A stretch of DNA of 64,000 nt from Flavobacterium sp. 11. Lineage in GTDB: Bacteria; Bacteroidota; Bacteroidia; Flavobacteriales; Flavobacteriaceae. The stretch lies in contig NZ_PEFE01000001.1 in assembly GCF_002754315.1 (NCBI RefSeq), forward strand, positions 310,001-374,000. Reading direction: 5' to 3'. How positions within the stretch are numbered: position 1 is the stretch's first letter; every line of letters starts with the position of its first letter. Both the position numbers and the translations under genes were made by a program. This document shows positions 46,066-53,879 of the stretch, piece by piece. The notes beneath the pieces are model-generated. The model searched no databases, was not told the DNA's origin, and saw only the letters and a list, made by a program, of their open reading frames with translations.

Positions 46066-48360
46066 TTATTTTATCTCAAAACTGCTTTCTAAACCTTTGT
46101 CTGAGCTTCCTCCTACCATGATTTTAAAAGTCCCATGCTCTACAAGGTAATTACCATCATTATCAAAGAAACCTAATTCTTTGTCTGTTAATGTTAACGT
46201 TATTGTTTTAGTTTCCCCTTTTTTCAAATCAACTAATTCAAAACCTTTCAGTTCTTTTACCGGACGAGCTAAACTTGCTACCTCATCATGAATATATAAT
46301 TGAACGACCTCTTTACCATCATAATTTCCTGTATTAGTAACATCTACAGATACTTTTACCGCTTCTCCTAAAGCAATAGCAGTTTTATCTAATTTTAAGT
46401 TTTTGTACTCAAAAGTCGTATAACTTAATCCAAAACCAAAAGGAAATTGTGGCGTTTTCTCAACATCCGTATAGTGAGACCAAAACACATTTCCTTCTCC
46501 ATTAGTTGGTCTTCCTGTACTGTAATTGTTGTAGTAAATTGGTACTTGGCCTACATTTCTAGGGAATGACATTGGTAATTTACCACTTGGATTATAATCC
46601 CCATATAAAACTTGAGCTACCGCATTTCCTGTTTGAGTTCCTAAATGCCATGCTTCAACAATAGAAGGGATATGCGCTGCTGCCCAAGGCAATGCTAAGG
46701 GTCTTCCATTGTTTAAAACCAAAACAATATTTGGATTTACTTTATATATTTCTTCTAATAATTCTTGTTGCAAACCTGGTAAATCAAGATTTGTTCTACT
46801 ACGTCCCTCCCCTGATTGAAATCCATGTTCTCCTAATACCATCACTACAACATCAGCACTAGCTGCTGCTTTTTTAGCAGCATCAAAACCGCTTCTATCA
46901 GTAGTATTAAAAACCAATTCTTCGATAAATGCAGTTTTACCGATAGTCAAATCAGCTCCTTTTTCAAAAGTCAACTGATTCCCTTTATATTGTTGCATTC
47001 CTTCTAATACCGAAACTGCAGTATTATCATCAGAAGCTATTCTCCAGCTTCCTAACGGACTGTTTTTATCATTTGCCAAAGCACCAATTAAAGCAATTTT
47101 TTGTCCTGATTTTTTTAGCGGAAGTAAATTAGACTCATTCTTCAATAACACGATCGATTTTTTGGCCATGTCCAATACTCCGTCATTATTGGCTTTGTTC
47201 CCAATTGTAGCTTTTTCCCGTTTCTCGTCACAATATCTGTAAGGATCATCAAATAATCCCAATTCAAATTTCACTCTTAAAATTCTACGAACGGCATCAT
47301 CAACTAATGATTCTTTTACTTTTCCTTCTTGAACTAATTTTGCCAATTCAGCTACATACATAGAGGATTCCATATCCATATCTGAACCAGCTGTTACGGC
47401 TTTTTGTGTGGCATCTACACCATCTTTTGCATAACCATGGTTAATCATTTCACGAACCGAAGCCCAGTCTGAAACCACAAATCCGTCAAAGTTCCATTTT
47501 CCTTTTAAAATATCTCTTTGCAAAAAAGCATTTCCTGTAGCGGGAACCCCGTTTAAGATATTAAACGAGTTCATAAACGTACGAACACCCGCTTCCTTAG
47601 CTGCATAAAACGGAGGCAATACTTCATTATACAATCTAGAATTACTAATATCCACAGTATTATATTCCTTCCCTGCTTCGGCAAAACCATAAGCAGCAAA
47701 GTGTTTGGCGCAAGCCGCGATGGTATTTACTTTTAGCAAATCAGCTTTAGAATCACCTTGAAAACCGGTAACCCTAGCAGTCGCTATTTTACTTCCTAAA
47801 TAGGCATCTTCACCTGCTCCTTCCATTACTCGACCCCAACGTGCATCATGTGATACATCAACATTAGGTCCAAAAGTCCAGTTAATCCCCACTGCCGAAG
47901 CTTCGGCTGCAGCCACTTGAGCTGATTTTTTAATTGCTTCCAAATCCCAACTCGCTGCTTCAGCGAGCGGAATTGGACTTAACGTTTTATAGCCGTGAAT
48001 TACGTCAAATCCAATGATTAATGGAATCCCTAAACGTGTTTCTTCAACAGCAATTTTTTGTACCGCTTTTACCTCCTTCACTCCACGAACAGATAACATG
48101 GATCCTACTAATCCAGCACGCAAGTGCTTGTATTTCAATTCGGCATTTCCTCCAGTGGGAGCCGGTCCAGTCACTTCCCAAAAACCGTTGTATTGATTCA
48201 TTTGTCCTACTTTCTCCTCCAGCGTCATTTGTCTCACCAACAAATCGATACGTTCTTCAGTAGGTTTTGTTTTATCTAAATAAGATTTATTCTGTGCATT
48301 CATAGTTCCAATGGTAATCAGGGTAAAAATCCCTGTTGTAATTAATTTTTTTGCGTTCAT
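46066..48360 (-). CDS. GH3 beta-glucosidase/beta-mannosidase-type hydrolase (BglX-like)
   Basis: This is a protein of 764 residues. A signal peptide (to about MNAQ) is followed by the GH3 barrel with the nucleophile in GFVVSDWASV (D298) and KHFAAYG. The alpha/beta sandwich follows (MVLGEHGFQSGEGRSR, with the probable acid/base region), and a C-terminal fibronectin-like domain has FPFGFGLSYTTFEYKNLKL. The overall order matches periplasmic BglX. In this locus it would remove terminal beta-linked glucose (or mannose) from glucomannan oligomers. It is related to the protein encoded at 56430-58655 but clearly diverged from it. Confidence 0.92.
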   Translation of the reverse strand: MNAKKLITTGIFTLITIGTMNAQNKSYLDKTKPTEERIDLLVRQMTLEEKVGQMNQYNGFWEVTGPAPTGGNAELKYKHLRAGLVGSMLSVRGVKEVKAVQKIAVEETRLGIPLIIGFDVIHGYKTLSPIPLAEAASWDLEAIKKSAQVAAAEASAVGINWTFGPNVDVSHDARWGRVMEGAGEDAYLGSKIATARVTGFQGDSKADLLKVNTIAACAKHFAAYGFAEAGKEYNTVDISNSRLYNEVLPPFYAAKEAGVRTFMNSFNILNGVPATGNAFLQRDILKGKWNFDGFVVSDWASVREMINHGYAKDGVDATQKAVTAGSDMDMESSMYVAELAKLVQEGKVKESLVDDAVRRILRVKFELGLFDDPYRYCDEKREKATIGNKANNDGVLDMAKKSIVLLKNESNLLPLKKSGQKIALIGALANDKNSPLGSWRIASDDNTAVSVLEGMQQYKGNQLTFEKGADLTIGKTAFIEELVFNTTDRSGFDAAKKAAASADVVVMVLGEHGFQSGEGRSRTNLDLPGLQQELLEEIYKVNPNIVLVLNNGRPLALPWAAAHIPSIVEAWHLGTQTGNAVAQVLYGDYNPSGKLPMSFPRNVGQVPIYYNNYSTGRPTNGEGNVFWSHYTDVEKTPQFPFGFGLSYTTFEYKNLKLDKTAIALGEAVKVSVDVTNTGNYDGKEVVQLYIHDEVASLARPVKELKGFELVDLKKGETKTITLTLTDKELGFFDNDGNYLVEHGTFKIMVGGSSDKGLESSFEIK

Positions 48361-48545
48361 AATTTATTTTAGTTTGGTTTGGTTTTTTTATTGGCGTGAC
48401 TCTTCTTAAAAACTTCGGACCGGGCTACACGGCTTTATCTCTTCACTCCGTTACGAGGATATAGCCTACAACTATAATCACTGAACTCCTCTTCAAAAAT
48501 AGAATATAGTTAAGGAATCCCTCACGCAGTCATAATTTCCTATTA

Positions 48546-49928
48546 CTATTCTGTTATAAAAGACGATGCAGGCAAATTTGCTTTATTGAATAAATCAGAT
48601 TGTGCTGTGTTCTTCCATGAAAAACGAACTTTTAATGGATTTGGAACTTTTTTAGAGGTCAATAAAACAGCATTGTTTTTTATACTTGCGTCTGCAACAT
48701 AAAAGACATTATCAGCACCTGCAATTTCAAATTGATTTGATTTCTTATTTAAAAAATGCAATCCCTCAGTATAATCAAAAGCAACAATTACTGTATTTTT
48801 TTCTATTTTAATATTTTTATAAAGCGGTCCGTTTACCAAATCCGTGTTAGTTTTATATGTTTTCACCAAAGCCAAATTAGCCAATCTAGTTCCTACTGTT
48901 TTCTTATCTTTAGGATGTATGTCATCAATTGGTGAAATATCACTAGTCAATACCATTCCGGTATTAGGAATTTCTTGCAACACTTTACGCTGTGCATTTC
49001 TAACTTCGACTCCGCCAAAATGATCATCACCATATTGATAAGGAGCAATTTGTACATAATAAAAAGGAAACTCGTAATTCCATAATTTTCTCCAAGAAGA
49101 AATTAAAGCCGAAAAAGTTTTATCATAAACTGCAGATCCAACATTTGATTCCCCTTGATACCAAATTACACCTGCAATTTTAAATCCTACCAAAGGATAA
49201 ATCATCGCATTAAAAGCGCGTCCTGGTTGGTTGGGACCATAGGTTTCTTCTTTTCTTGTTTTGGCGCTTGCTAGTAAAACCGCATCATTTTGAATGACTT
49301 CTTCCGGCATCCAAATCTCTGCTGGCGTTCCTCCCCAATTGGATGATATCAAACCAATTGGAACATTTTTTAATTCTTCTTGTAATCGCTTTGCAAAAAA
49401 ATAACCAGCAGCACTAAAATTTCTAATGGTTTCTGGAGTACTTTCGGTCCAACTTCCTGGCACATTATTTTGTGGTGATGTAGCTGTTAATTTAGGTATA
49501 GAAAAAAAACGGATATTGGGATTAGTGGCATTTTTTACCGCCTCTTCCCCATTTTCTATCCCCCAACTTGCTGACATTTCCATATTCGATTGTCCAGAGC
49601 AAATCCATACTTCGCCAATTAGGATGTTTTTTAATATGATTTCGTTATAGCCTTTTACAATGACAATGTAAGGCCCTCCTTCTTTTGGAGTTGGAATTTT
49701 AATTTCCCATTTGGCTTGATTGTTGGCTTTAAATTTATATTCTTGATGATTCCAACTTGGCGTGACTACTACCTCTTCCTGTGGATTTGCCCAACCCCAA
49801 ATGGTAACTTCGGTATTGCGCTGTAACACCATATTATCTGAAAACACATTTGGAAGCGTAACATTTGGGAAAACAGTATTTGACAACATTAGTATAAGAG
49901 TTAAGGCAAGAAGATTATTTTTCATCAA
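48546..49928 (-). CDS. Sialate O-acetylesterase-like (SASA family) carbohydrate esterase
   Basis: This is a protein of 460 residues with a signal peptide. Early segments LPNVFSDNMVLQRNTEVTIW and WANPQEEVVV are shared by SASA-family esterases. The catalytic block GEVWICSGQSNMEMSA has its serine at about S114. VIWYQGESNVG and the late DDIHPKDK supply the rest of the active site. Such enzymes remove acetyl groups from polysaccharides and often accompany hemicellulases. Its start overlaps the stop of the SGNH esterase gene by 14 bases, so the two esterases are coexpressed. Confidence 0.9.
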   Translation of the reverse strand: MMKNNLLALTLILMLSNTVFPNVTLPNVFSDNMVLQRNTEVTIWGWANPQEEVVVTPSWNHQEYKFKANNQAKWEIKIPTPKEGGPYIVIVKGYNEIILKNILIGEVWICSGQSNMEMSASWGIENGEEAVKNATNPNIRFFSIPKLTATSPQNNVPGSWTESTPETIRNFSAAGYFFAKRLQEELKNVPIGLISSNWGGTPAEIWMPEEVIQNDAVLLASAKTRKEETYGPNQPGRAFNAMIYPLVGFKIAGVIWYQGESNVGSAVYDKTFSALISSWRKLWNYEFPFYYVQIAPYQYGDDHFGGVEVRNAQRKVLQEIPNTGMVLTSDISPIDDIHPKDKKTVGTRLANLALVKTYKTNTDLVNGPLYKNIKIEKNTVIVAFDYTEGLHFLNKKSNQFEIAGADNVFYVADASIKNNAVLLTSKKVPNPLKVRFSWKNTAQSDLFNKANLPASSFITE

Positions 49929-51009
49929 GTAATTTTTTAAAGTAAGGAATTAATTGGTCAGCCATTATTTTGTCGTCGGCAATATCAGGATGAGAGCCAC
50001 AACCGTTTGGTTTCATCGATTTAAATTCAAATAAAGCAATCGTTTTATGTTGTTTGTCATGATCAAAAGCCTCAATTACTTTTTTCAAACAACGTACTAA
50101 AACTACATTTCTATCTCCAGAAACCATAGGACTGTTCAATAGAACAATTCTAGTTTTAGGTGCATGTTTGTATACCGTTTTGATAAAAGCAATATAATTT
50201 GACACGTATTTTTCTTCATTAAAAGGCAATCTTTCTTTTTTTCCATCTCCATCAGAAAGGTCATTTGTTCCCAAACAAATGCTCACTAAATCCGGCTGAA
50301 AAACAAAATTGTATGGTTTAGAATTGTCTTTATTTAAATATAAATTTTCATAAACATCAGGAATAATAGCTTCTTCTTTATGCTCATCATTCCAGTTGCG
50401 ATACATCCCAAATCCAGATACAGCACTCAATACATAATCAACATCTAAACTACGTGATGCTATAGCTCCGTATGCCCAATACCCATTATGTTGATCATAC
50501 CATTCGCCATTCCCACATAGAATTTCGGCAGTATCATTACCAAAACCACAAGTAATAGAATCACCTATAAATTCAATTTTCTTTTTCTTTGGCACTACAC
50601 TTTCTATTAATTTAGCGGTAGTTCCAATGAATAATACGGCTCCATTTGCCGCTTCAGTAGCTTTATATATGGTTAAACGGTGTTTTTTATTTTTGTTTGT
50701 AATAGTTACAGGAATTTTTTGAGCTACCCCTTTTTTAATTAGAACTCTTCCTATATATTCACCATCTAATTCTAATGAAACAAAATTATGATGTTCATAA
50801 GTATCGACACTTTGCAAGTTTATAACACAAGTACTTCCTTCAAAATCAAAAGAAACTGAGGAAGCTGAAGCTATTAATAATACTTTGTTATTCTCTTGTA
50901 ACTCTACTCTTCCAGCATAATGAAAAGTATCGTTTATATCATCTATTTGGGCAGAGCAAGATAAACCAAAGTATAGAAAAAAAAGTAACAAAAAATTTTT
51001 TAGTATCAT
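49915..51009 (-). CDS. CE2-type SGNH acetylesterase, lipoprotein-like
   Basis: This is a protein of 364 residues. The signal peptide ends at the possible lipobox FGLSC. The N-terminal beta-sandwich (FHYAGRVELQENNKVLLIAS to TIYKATEAANGAVLFIG) and C-terminal SGNH hydrolase (IEFIGDSITCGFGN with the serine at about S151, SICLGTNDLSDGDG, then GSHPDIADDK with the catalytic Asp/His) are the two-domain layout of CE2 esterases. CE2 enzymes deacetylate mannans and other hemicelluloses. With the downstream SASA gene it points to acetylated glucomannan as substrate of the locus. Confidence 0.88.
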   Translation of the reverse strand: MILKNFLLLFFLYFGLSCSAQIDDINDTFHYAGRVELQENNKVLLIASASSVSFDFEGSTCVINLQSVDTYEHHNFVSLELDGEYIGRVLIKKGVAQKIPVTITNKNKKHRLTIYKATEAANGAVLFIGTTAKLIESVVPKKKKIEFIGDSITCGFGNDTAEILCGNGEWYDQHNGYWAYGAIASRSLDVDYVLSAVSGFGMYRNWNDEHKEEAIIPDVYENLYLNKDNSKPYNFVFQPDLVSICLGTNDLSDGDGKKERLPFNEEKYVSNYIAFIKTVYKHAPKTRIVLLNSPMVSGDRNVVLVRCLKKVIEAFDHDKQHKTIALFEFKSMKPNGCGSHPDIADDKIMADQLIPYFKKLLDEK

Positions 51010-51623
51010 TCAAAAAAAATTAAATTAAAATAAAGTAAAAATAACTTTTTAATATTTTTAGAATTGATAGTATAATAACAATTTACAATCTAAAAATTGC
51101 GTCTTAGCATATTAAATTATTTGCTATTTAAAGCATAATTAGATATTCTGATTAGAATGAAATAAGGGAAAAATAGCAATACAATATTATATTATAAAAC
51201 GAAAATATATTGGGCAAATAAAGGAGAATATAAAAACGGTTCGTAAAAAAATAAAATCGATTACTAAACAGGTATTTAGAACGCTTATATCAGGATCTAC
51301 AATTTCTGAAAATAGTAGTCAAAACTCAATTGGGAAATAAGTTACATACTAAGAATCATACTTAGATAAAACTATACCCTCCTAAAATATTAACATTAAA
51401 AGGTAAGTTTAATTATGCGATTTTTTCTATTACTTTAATCCCTAAAGTGCTTAACTGTAAAATTCTAACATCTCTTTTGGCTACAATTTTTTACCTTTAA
51501 AAAACTTGGAATTATTAAAAAACGTTATAAACACTTAGCTAAATATTTTAAAATTAAAGATGAATCATTAAAAAAAATCAAATAACTGCAAAACAATAAA
51601 CTAACTCATAATTTCAAGCAATC

Positions 51624-51677
51624 AAAAAAAGTTAAGATCGGTATAAGGTGTTCCATTGTAGCCCCATCGACTCCACA
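51624..51677 (+). repeat. Degenerate tRNA-end-like repeat A
   Basis: The segment ends GACTCCACA and aligns along about 53 bases with repeat B at 51831-51885 (shared GGTAT, AAGTGTTC-like and CTCCACA stretches). It is followed by its own terminator hairpin, as a tRNA gene would be. Confidence 0.45.
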
Positions 51678-51689
51678 GAAAGACAAACA

Positions 51690-51722
51690 AAGCCAGTGGA
51701 AGACAGTGGCTTTGCTTTTTTT
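51690..51722 (+). terminator. Terminator hairpin AAAGCCA/TGGCTTT
   Basis: 7-bp stem with an 11-base loop followed by GC and a long T-run, 12 bp after repeat A. Confidence 0.65.
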
Positions 51723-51830
51723 TAACTTTTGTTTATTTTTTTGACACTAGTTTAAAAATACACAAAAGATATAAATCTTTGGAACGTAATTTTTTTAAAT
51801 TCTAAAATTTAGAATATCATTTTATACTTT

Positions 51831-51885
51831 CAAAAAATGTCAAAATTGGTATTAAGTGTTCGATTCCAATCCCTGATACTCCACA
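51831..51885 (+). repeat. Degenerate tRNA-end-like repeat B at the right junction
   Basis: It contains GTGTTCGATTCCAATCCC, a T-loop-like stretch, and ends CTCCACA, where it joins the first unit of the right array. Confidence 0.45.
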
Positions 51886-51887
51886 AA

Positions 51888-51917
51888 AAACTCCATTAGA
51901 AATAATGGAGTTTTTTT
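51888..51917 (+). terminator. Terminator hairpin of unit 3
   Basis: AACTCCATTA-GAAA-TAATGGAGTT with T-run, as in the other units. Confidence 0.8.
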
Positions 51918-51932
51918 TATGTCTAATAGTTT

Positions 51933-52184
51933 ATGGAACACATTACCTACATCCTTTTTAGCGGAATTAAAAATAGATATTATATTGGTTTCACTTCTAA
52001 TTTAGAAGAACGTATTATTCGACACAATCAAAAAAGCAAAGGTTTTACCGGCAACGTAAATGATTGGAAAGTTGTTTATATCGAAAAACACGAAACAAAA
52101 GAATTAGCTCAACAAAGAGAATTACAAATCAAATCTTGGAAAAGCAGGATTAAAATTCAGGAACTAATTTCAAAAAAAGATTAG
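51933..52184 (+). CDS. GIY-YIG nuclease family protein, copy 3
   Basis: The 83-residue protein differs from copies 1 and 2 only at one position (FTSNLEER instead of FTSDLEER). The YYIG motif, the arginine of the EERIIRHN stretch and the C-terminal RELQIKSWKSR are intact. As in the other units, the stop codon lies in a tRNA-like sequence. The near identity over a distance of 42 kb means the two arrays could recombine with each other. No promoter of its own was seen. Confidence 0.85.
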   Translation: MEHITYILFSGIKNRYYIGFTSNLEERIIRHNQKSKGFTGNVNDWKVVYIEKHETKELAQQRELQIKSWKSRIKIQELISKKD

Positions 52185-52250
52185 TTCAGCTGGTTCAGAG
52201 CATTCCGATTCTATCGGAAGTGGTCGGGGGTTCGAACCCCTCATCGCCCA
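52179..52250 (+). other. tRNA-like sequence lacking a paired 5' acceptor strand, copy 3
   Basis: Identical in form to copies 1 and 2: D-arm, TCT-type anticodon loop, perfect T-arm and ATCGCCCA, but no pairing 5' strand. Confidence 0.75.
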
Positions 52251-52254
52251 CAAA

Positions 52255-52284
52255 AAACTCCATTAGAAATAATGGAGTTTTTTT
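52255..52284 (+). terminator. Terminator hairpin of unit 4
   Basis: Same hairpin and T-run as in units 1-3. Confidence 0.8.
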
Positions 52285-52299
52285 TATGTCTAATAGTTT

Positions 52300-52551
52300 A
52301 TGGAACACATTACCTACATCCTTTTTAGCGGAATTAAAAATAGATATTATATTGGTTTCACTTCTAATTTAGAAGAACGTATTATTCGACACAATCAAAA
52401 AAGCAAAGGTTTTACCGGCAACGTAAATGATTGGAAAGTTGTTTATATCGAAAAACACGAAACAAAAGAATTAGCTCAACAAAGAGAATTACAAATCAAA
52501 TCTTGGAAAAGCAGGATTAAAATTCAGAAACTAATTTCAAAAAAAGATTAG
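52300..52551 (+). CDS. GIY-YIG nuclease family protein, copy 4
   Basis: The 83-residue protein matches copy 3 except for Glu to Lys in KIQKLISKKD, outside the catalytic motifs. It is intact and may be functional. The tRNA-like sequence overlapping its 3' end is decaying, while the reading frame itself stays open in all four units. That pattern suggests the gene, not the tRNA part, has been kept (inference from four copies). Confidence 0.85.
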   Translation: MEHITYILFSGIKNRYYIGFTSNLEERIIRHNQKSKGFTGNVNDWKVVYIEKHETKELAQQRELQIKSWKSRIKIQKLISKKD

Positions 52552-52617
52552 TTTTGCTGCTTCAGAGCATTCCGATTCTATCGGAAGTGGTCGGGGGTTC
52601 GAACCCCTCATCGCCCA
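52546..52617 (+). other. Decaying tRNA-like sequence, copy 4
   Basis: The D-arm region reads GTTTTGCTGCTTCAGAGC in place of GTTCAGCTGGTTCAGAGC, so the D-stem is weakened. The anticodon-like arm, T-arm and 3' acceptor strand remain the same. Confidence 0.7.
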
Positions 52618-52621
52618 CAAG

Positions 52622-52651
52622 AAACTCCATTAGAAATAATGGAGTTTTTTT
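52622..52651 (+). terminator. Terminator after the right array
   Basis: Final copy of the AACTCCATTA-GAAA-TAATGGAGTT hairpin with T-run. No nuclease gene follows it. Confidence 0.8.
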
Positions 52652-52753
52652 ATGTCAAATATTTCCCCCTCCTGTAATAGGATCAAGTTCAAAAGTTGGA
52701 GGTCATATAAAAAGATTAGATAACCTCAACAAAAAAAATAGCAATACACAAAA

Positions 52754-52777
52754 AACTCCATTATTTCTAATGGAGTT
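52754..52777 (-). terminator. Inverted copy of the array terminator, after the Nudix regulator gene
   Basis: AACTCCATTA-TTTC-TAATGGAGTT is the exact reverse complement of the hairpin in the repeat units. It lies 22 bp after the stop of the minus-strand Nudix gene and can serve as its terminator. Confidence 0.75.
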
Positions 52778-52798
52778 TTTTATGTTTATTTCTTCAGA

Positions 52799-53554
52799 TT
52801 ACCAACCCTGCGTCAATCCGTTCTTAACGACTTCTTCATATTTTTCTTTATCGAAACTATATAAATTTGGAGCTTTGTGCGCTACATTACTCTTCTTCTC
52901 GTCCAACTTTGTCAAGATTCCGATTGCCATTATCTTTCGCAGAAAATTTCTACGGTCGAGTTTTCGGCCCAATATGGTTTCATATAATTTTTGTAATTCC
53001 GGAATAGTAAATTTTTCGGGAAGTAAATTATATCCTACCGGCATCAAATTCAACTCCATGCGAAGGGTTTCCAATGCTGTGTCCAGAATTTGTCTGTGAT
53101 CCAAAATCAATTCCGGTACCGAATTATGGTCAATCCACTCCACAATTTCATTTTTGCCTTCAGGCTGCGGAACCGTTTGTAAAAAATCGACTAAGGCATA
53201 ATACCCAACCGTTACAAAACGACTAGCATACCATTTTCCTTCGTCTAAAGGGATTCCGTAAAAATCCAGAACAGCATTACTAACATCAACACTACACCTT
53301 CTAGCTGCTCCGAAGGTAGAAAACTGCCTCAGAAAAATTCCTTTCAATCCTGTTCTGCCATGTAACACAGTTACAGCAGCCTCATCAATATCTTCATTTA
53401 CAGGTACAAAACCGCCAGGCAAAGCCCATTTATCGCTGTACTTTGTTTTTATCAATAACACTTTGAGTTGATTGTCATGAAATCCGAAAATCACACAATC
53501 TATTGATAAACCCGGCTGATATTCTTCCTTGTTATCTAAAATGGTTTTTAACAT
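52799..53554 (-). CDS. Nudix-related transcriptional regulator (NrtR/AraR-like)
   Basis: From the ATG at 53554 the protein has 251 residues. The N-terminal Nudix fold has the box start GGFVPVNEDIDEAAVTVLHG followed by RTGL: the spacing fits, but the catalytic REXXEE is replaced by TVLHGR, so hydrolase activity is very unlikely. The C-terminal winged helix runs from about FTIPELQKLYETILGRKLDR to ILTKLDEKK. This layout belongs to Bacteroidota sugar regulators that bind a ligand in a dead Nudix domain. It is divergent from a GH3 gene with a 20-bp palindrome between them, so it probably controls that gene (inference). An upstream in-frame start would add 14 residues. Confidence 0.88.
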   Translation of the reverse strand: MLKTILDNKEEYQPGLSIDCVIFGFHDNQLKVLLIKTKYSDKWALPGGFVPVNEDIDEAAVTVLHGRTGLKGIFLRQFSTFGAARRCSVDVSNAVLDFYGIPLDEGKWYASRFVTVGYYALVDFLQTVPQPEGKNEIVEWIDHNSVPELILDHRQILDTALETLRMELNLMPVGYNLLPEKFTIPELQKLYETILGRKLDRRNFLRKIMAIGILTKLDEKKSNVAHKAPNLYSFDKEKYEEVVKNGLTQGW

Positions 53555-53879
53555 GTGATTTATTCTAGTAATTAATATACCCTTTGAAAGACGCAATTTA
53601 GTTTATTTTTTTTAAGAAAATAAAAGTGCGCCCAATTTTGAAAATTCATCATTATTACTTTTTGGTTTAAACCAAAAAAATATTTCGGCAAAGAAACAAA
53701 TCCAATCAACAAGAAAACATATTTGCACAAAAAAATAGTAAAAAAAAATCATTTACAAAAAAAATTGTGAAATTTTATAGTGAATGCATTGTGAATCAAA
53801 AAAAGATGTACATTGCGTCAAAATAACACATAAGATTATTATTTAAAATAGTTACCAAAAAACAACCAAATTAAAGACT
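53555..53879. other. Divergent regulatory region between Nudix regulator and GH3 genes
   Basis: 325 bp without a gene. It holds the palindrome at 53660-53679 and a CATATTTG box (53718-53725) one base off the -7 consensus, oriented toward the GH3 gene. Confidence 0.5.
53660..53679. promoter_or_regulatory. 20-bp perfect palindrome, probable operator of the Nudix regulator
   Basis: TTTTTGGTTTAAACCAAAAA is perfectly symmetrical. It lies between the divergent regulator and GH3 genes, about 40 bp upstream of a -7-like box. Confidence 0.55.

Larger units (their letters stand above)
51010..51883. other. Gene-free region between the esterase operon and the second repeat array
   Basis: 874 bp without a convincing gene. 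The right part holds two related degenerate repeats (51624-51677 and 51831-51885) that resemble decayed tRNA 3' ends, plus a terminator at 51690-51722. The right junction of the 41-kb interval is at 51883/51884. Confidence 0.55.
51884..52250 (+). repeat. 367-bp GIY-YIG/tRNA-like unit, copy 3
   Basis: Same length and content as copies 1 and 2. It has one visible internal difference from copy 2 (Asp to Asn codon in the nuclease). It begins CAAAAAACTCC, the continuation missing after copy 2 at 10700. Confidence 0.9.
52251..52617 (+). repeat. 367-bp GIY-YIG/tRNA-like unit, copy 4
   Basis: Last unit of the right array. It shows more change than the others: one Glu to Lys codon near the end of the nuclease and several substitutions in the D-arm. 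After it comes CAAGAAACTCC, the same 3' flank as after the intact tRNA-Val gene. Confidence 0.88.

Noticed and set aside
51520..51586. Lys-rich reading frame ending SLKKIK in the region before the right array
   Set aside because: It is short, AT-driven and without a start in good context. It may be a relict gene end, but nothing identifies it.
52554..53099. A 181-codon plus-strand reading frame after the right array
   Set aside because: It starts in the tRNA-like sequence, then runs through a terminator and against the real minus-strand Nudix gene.
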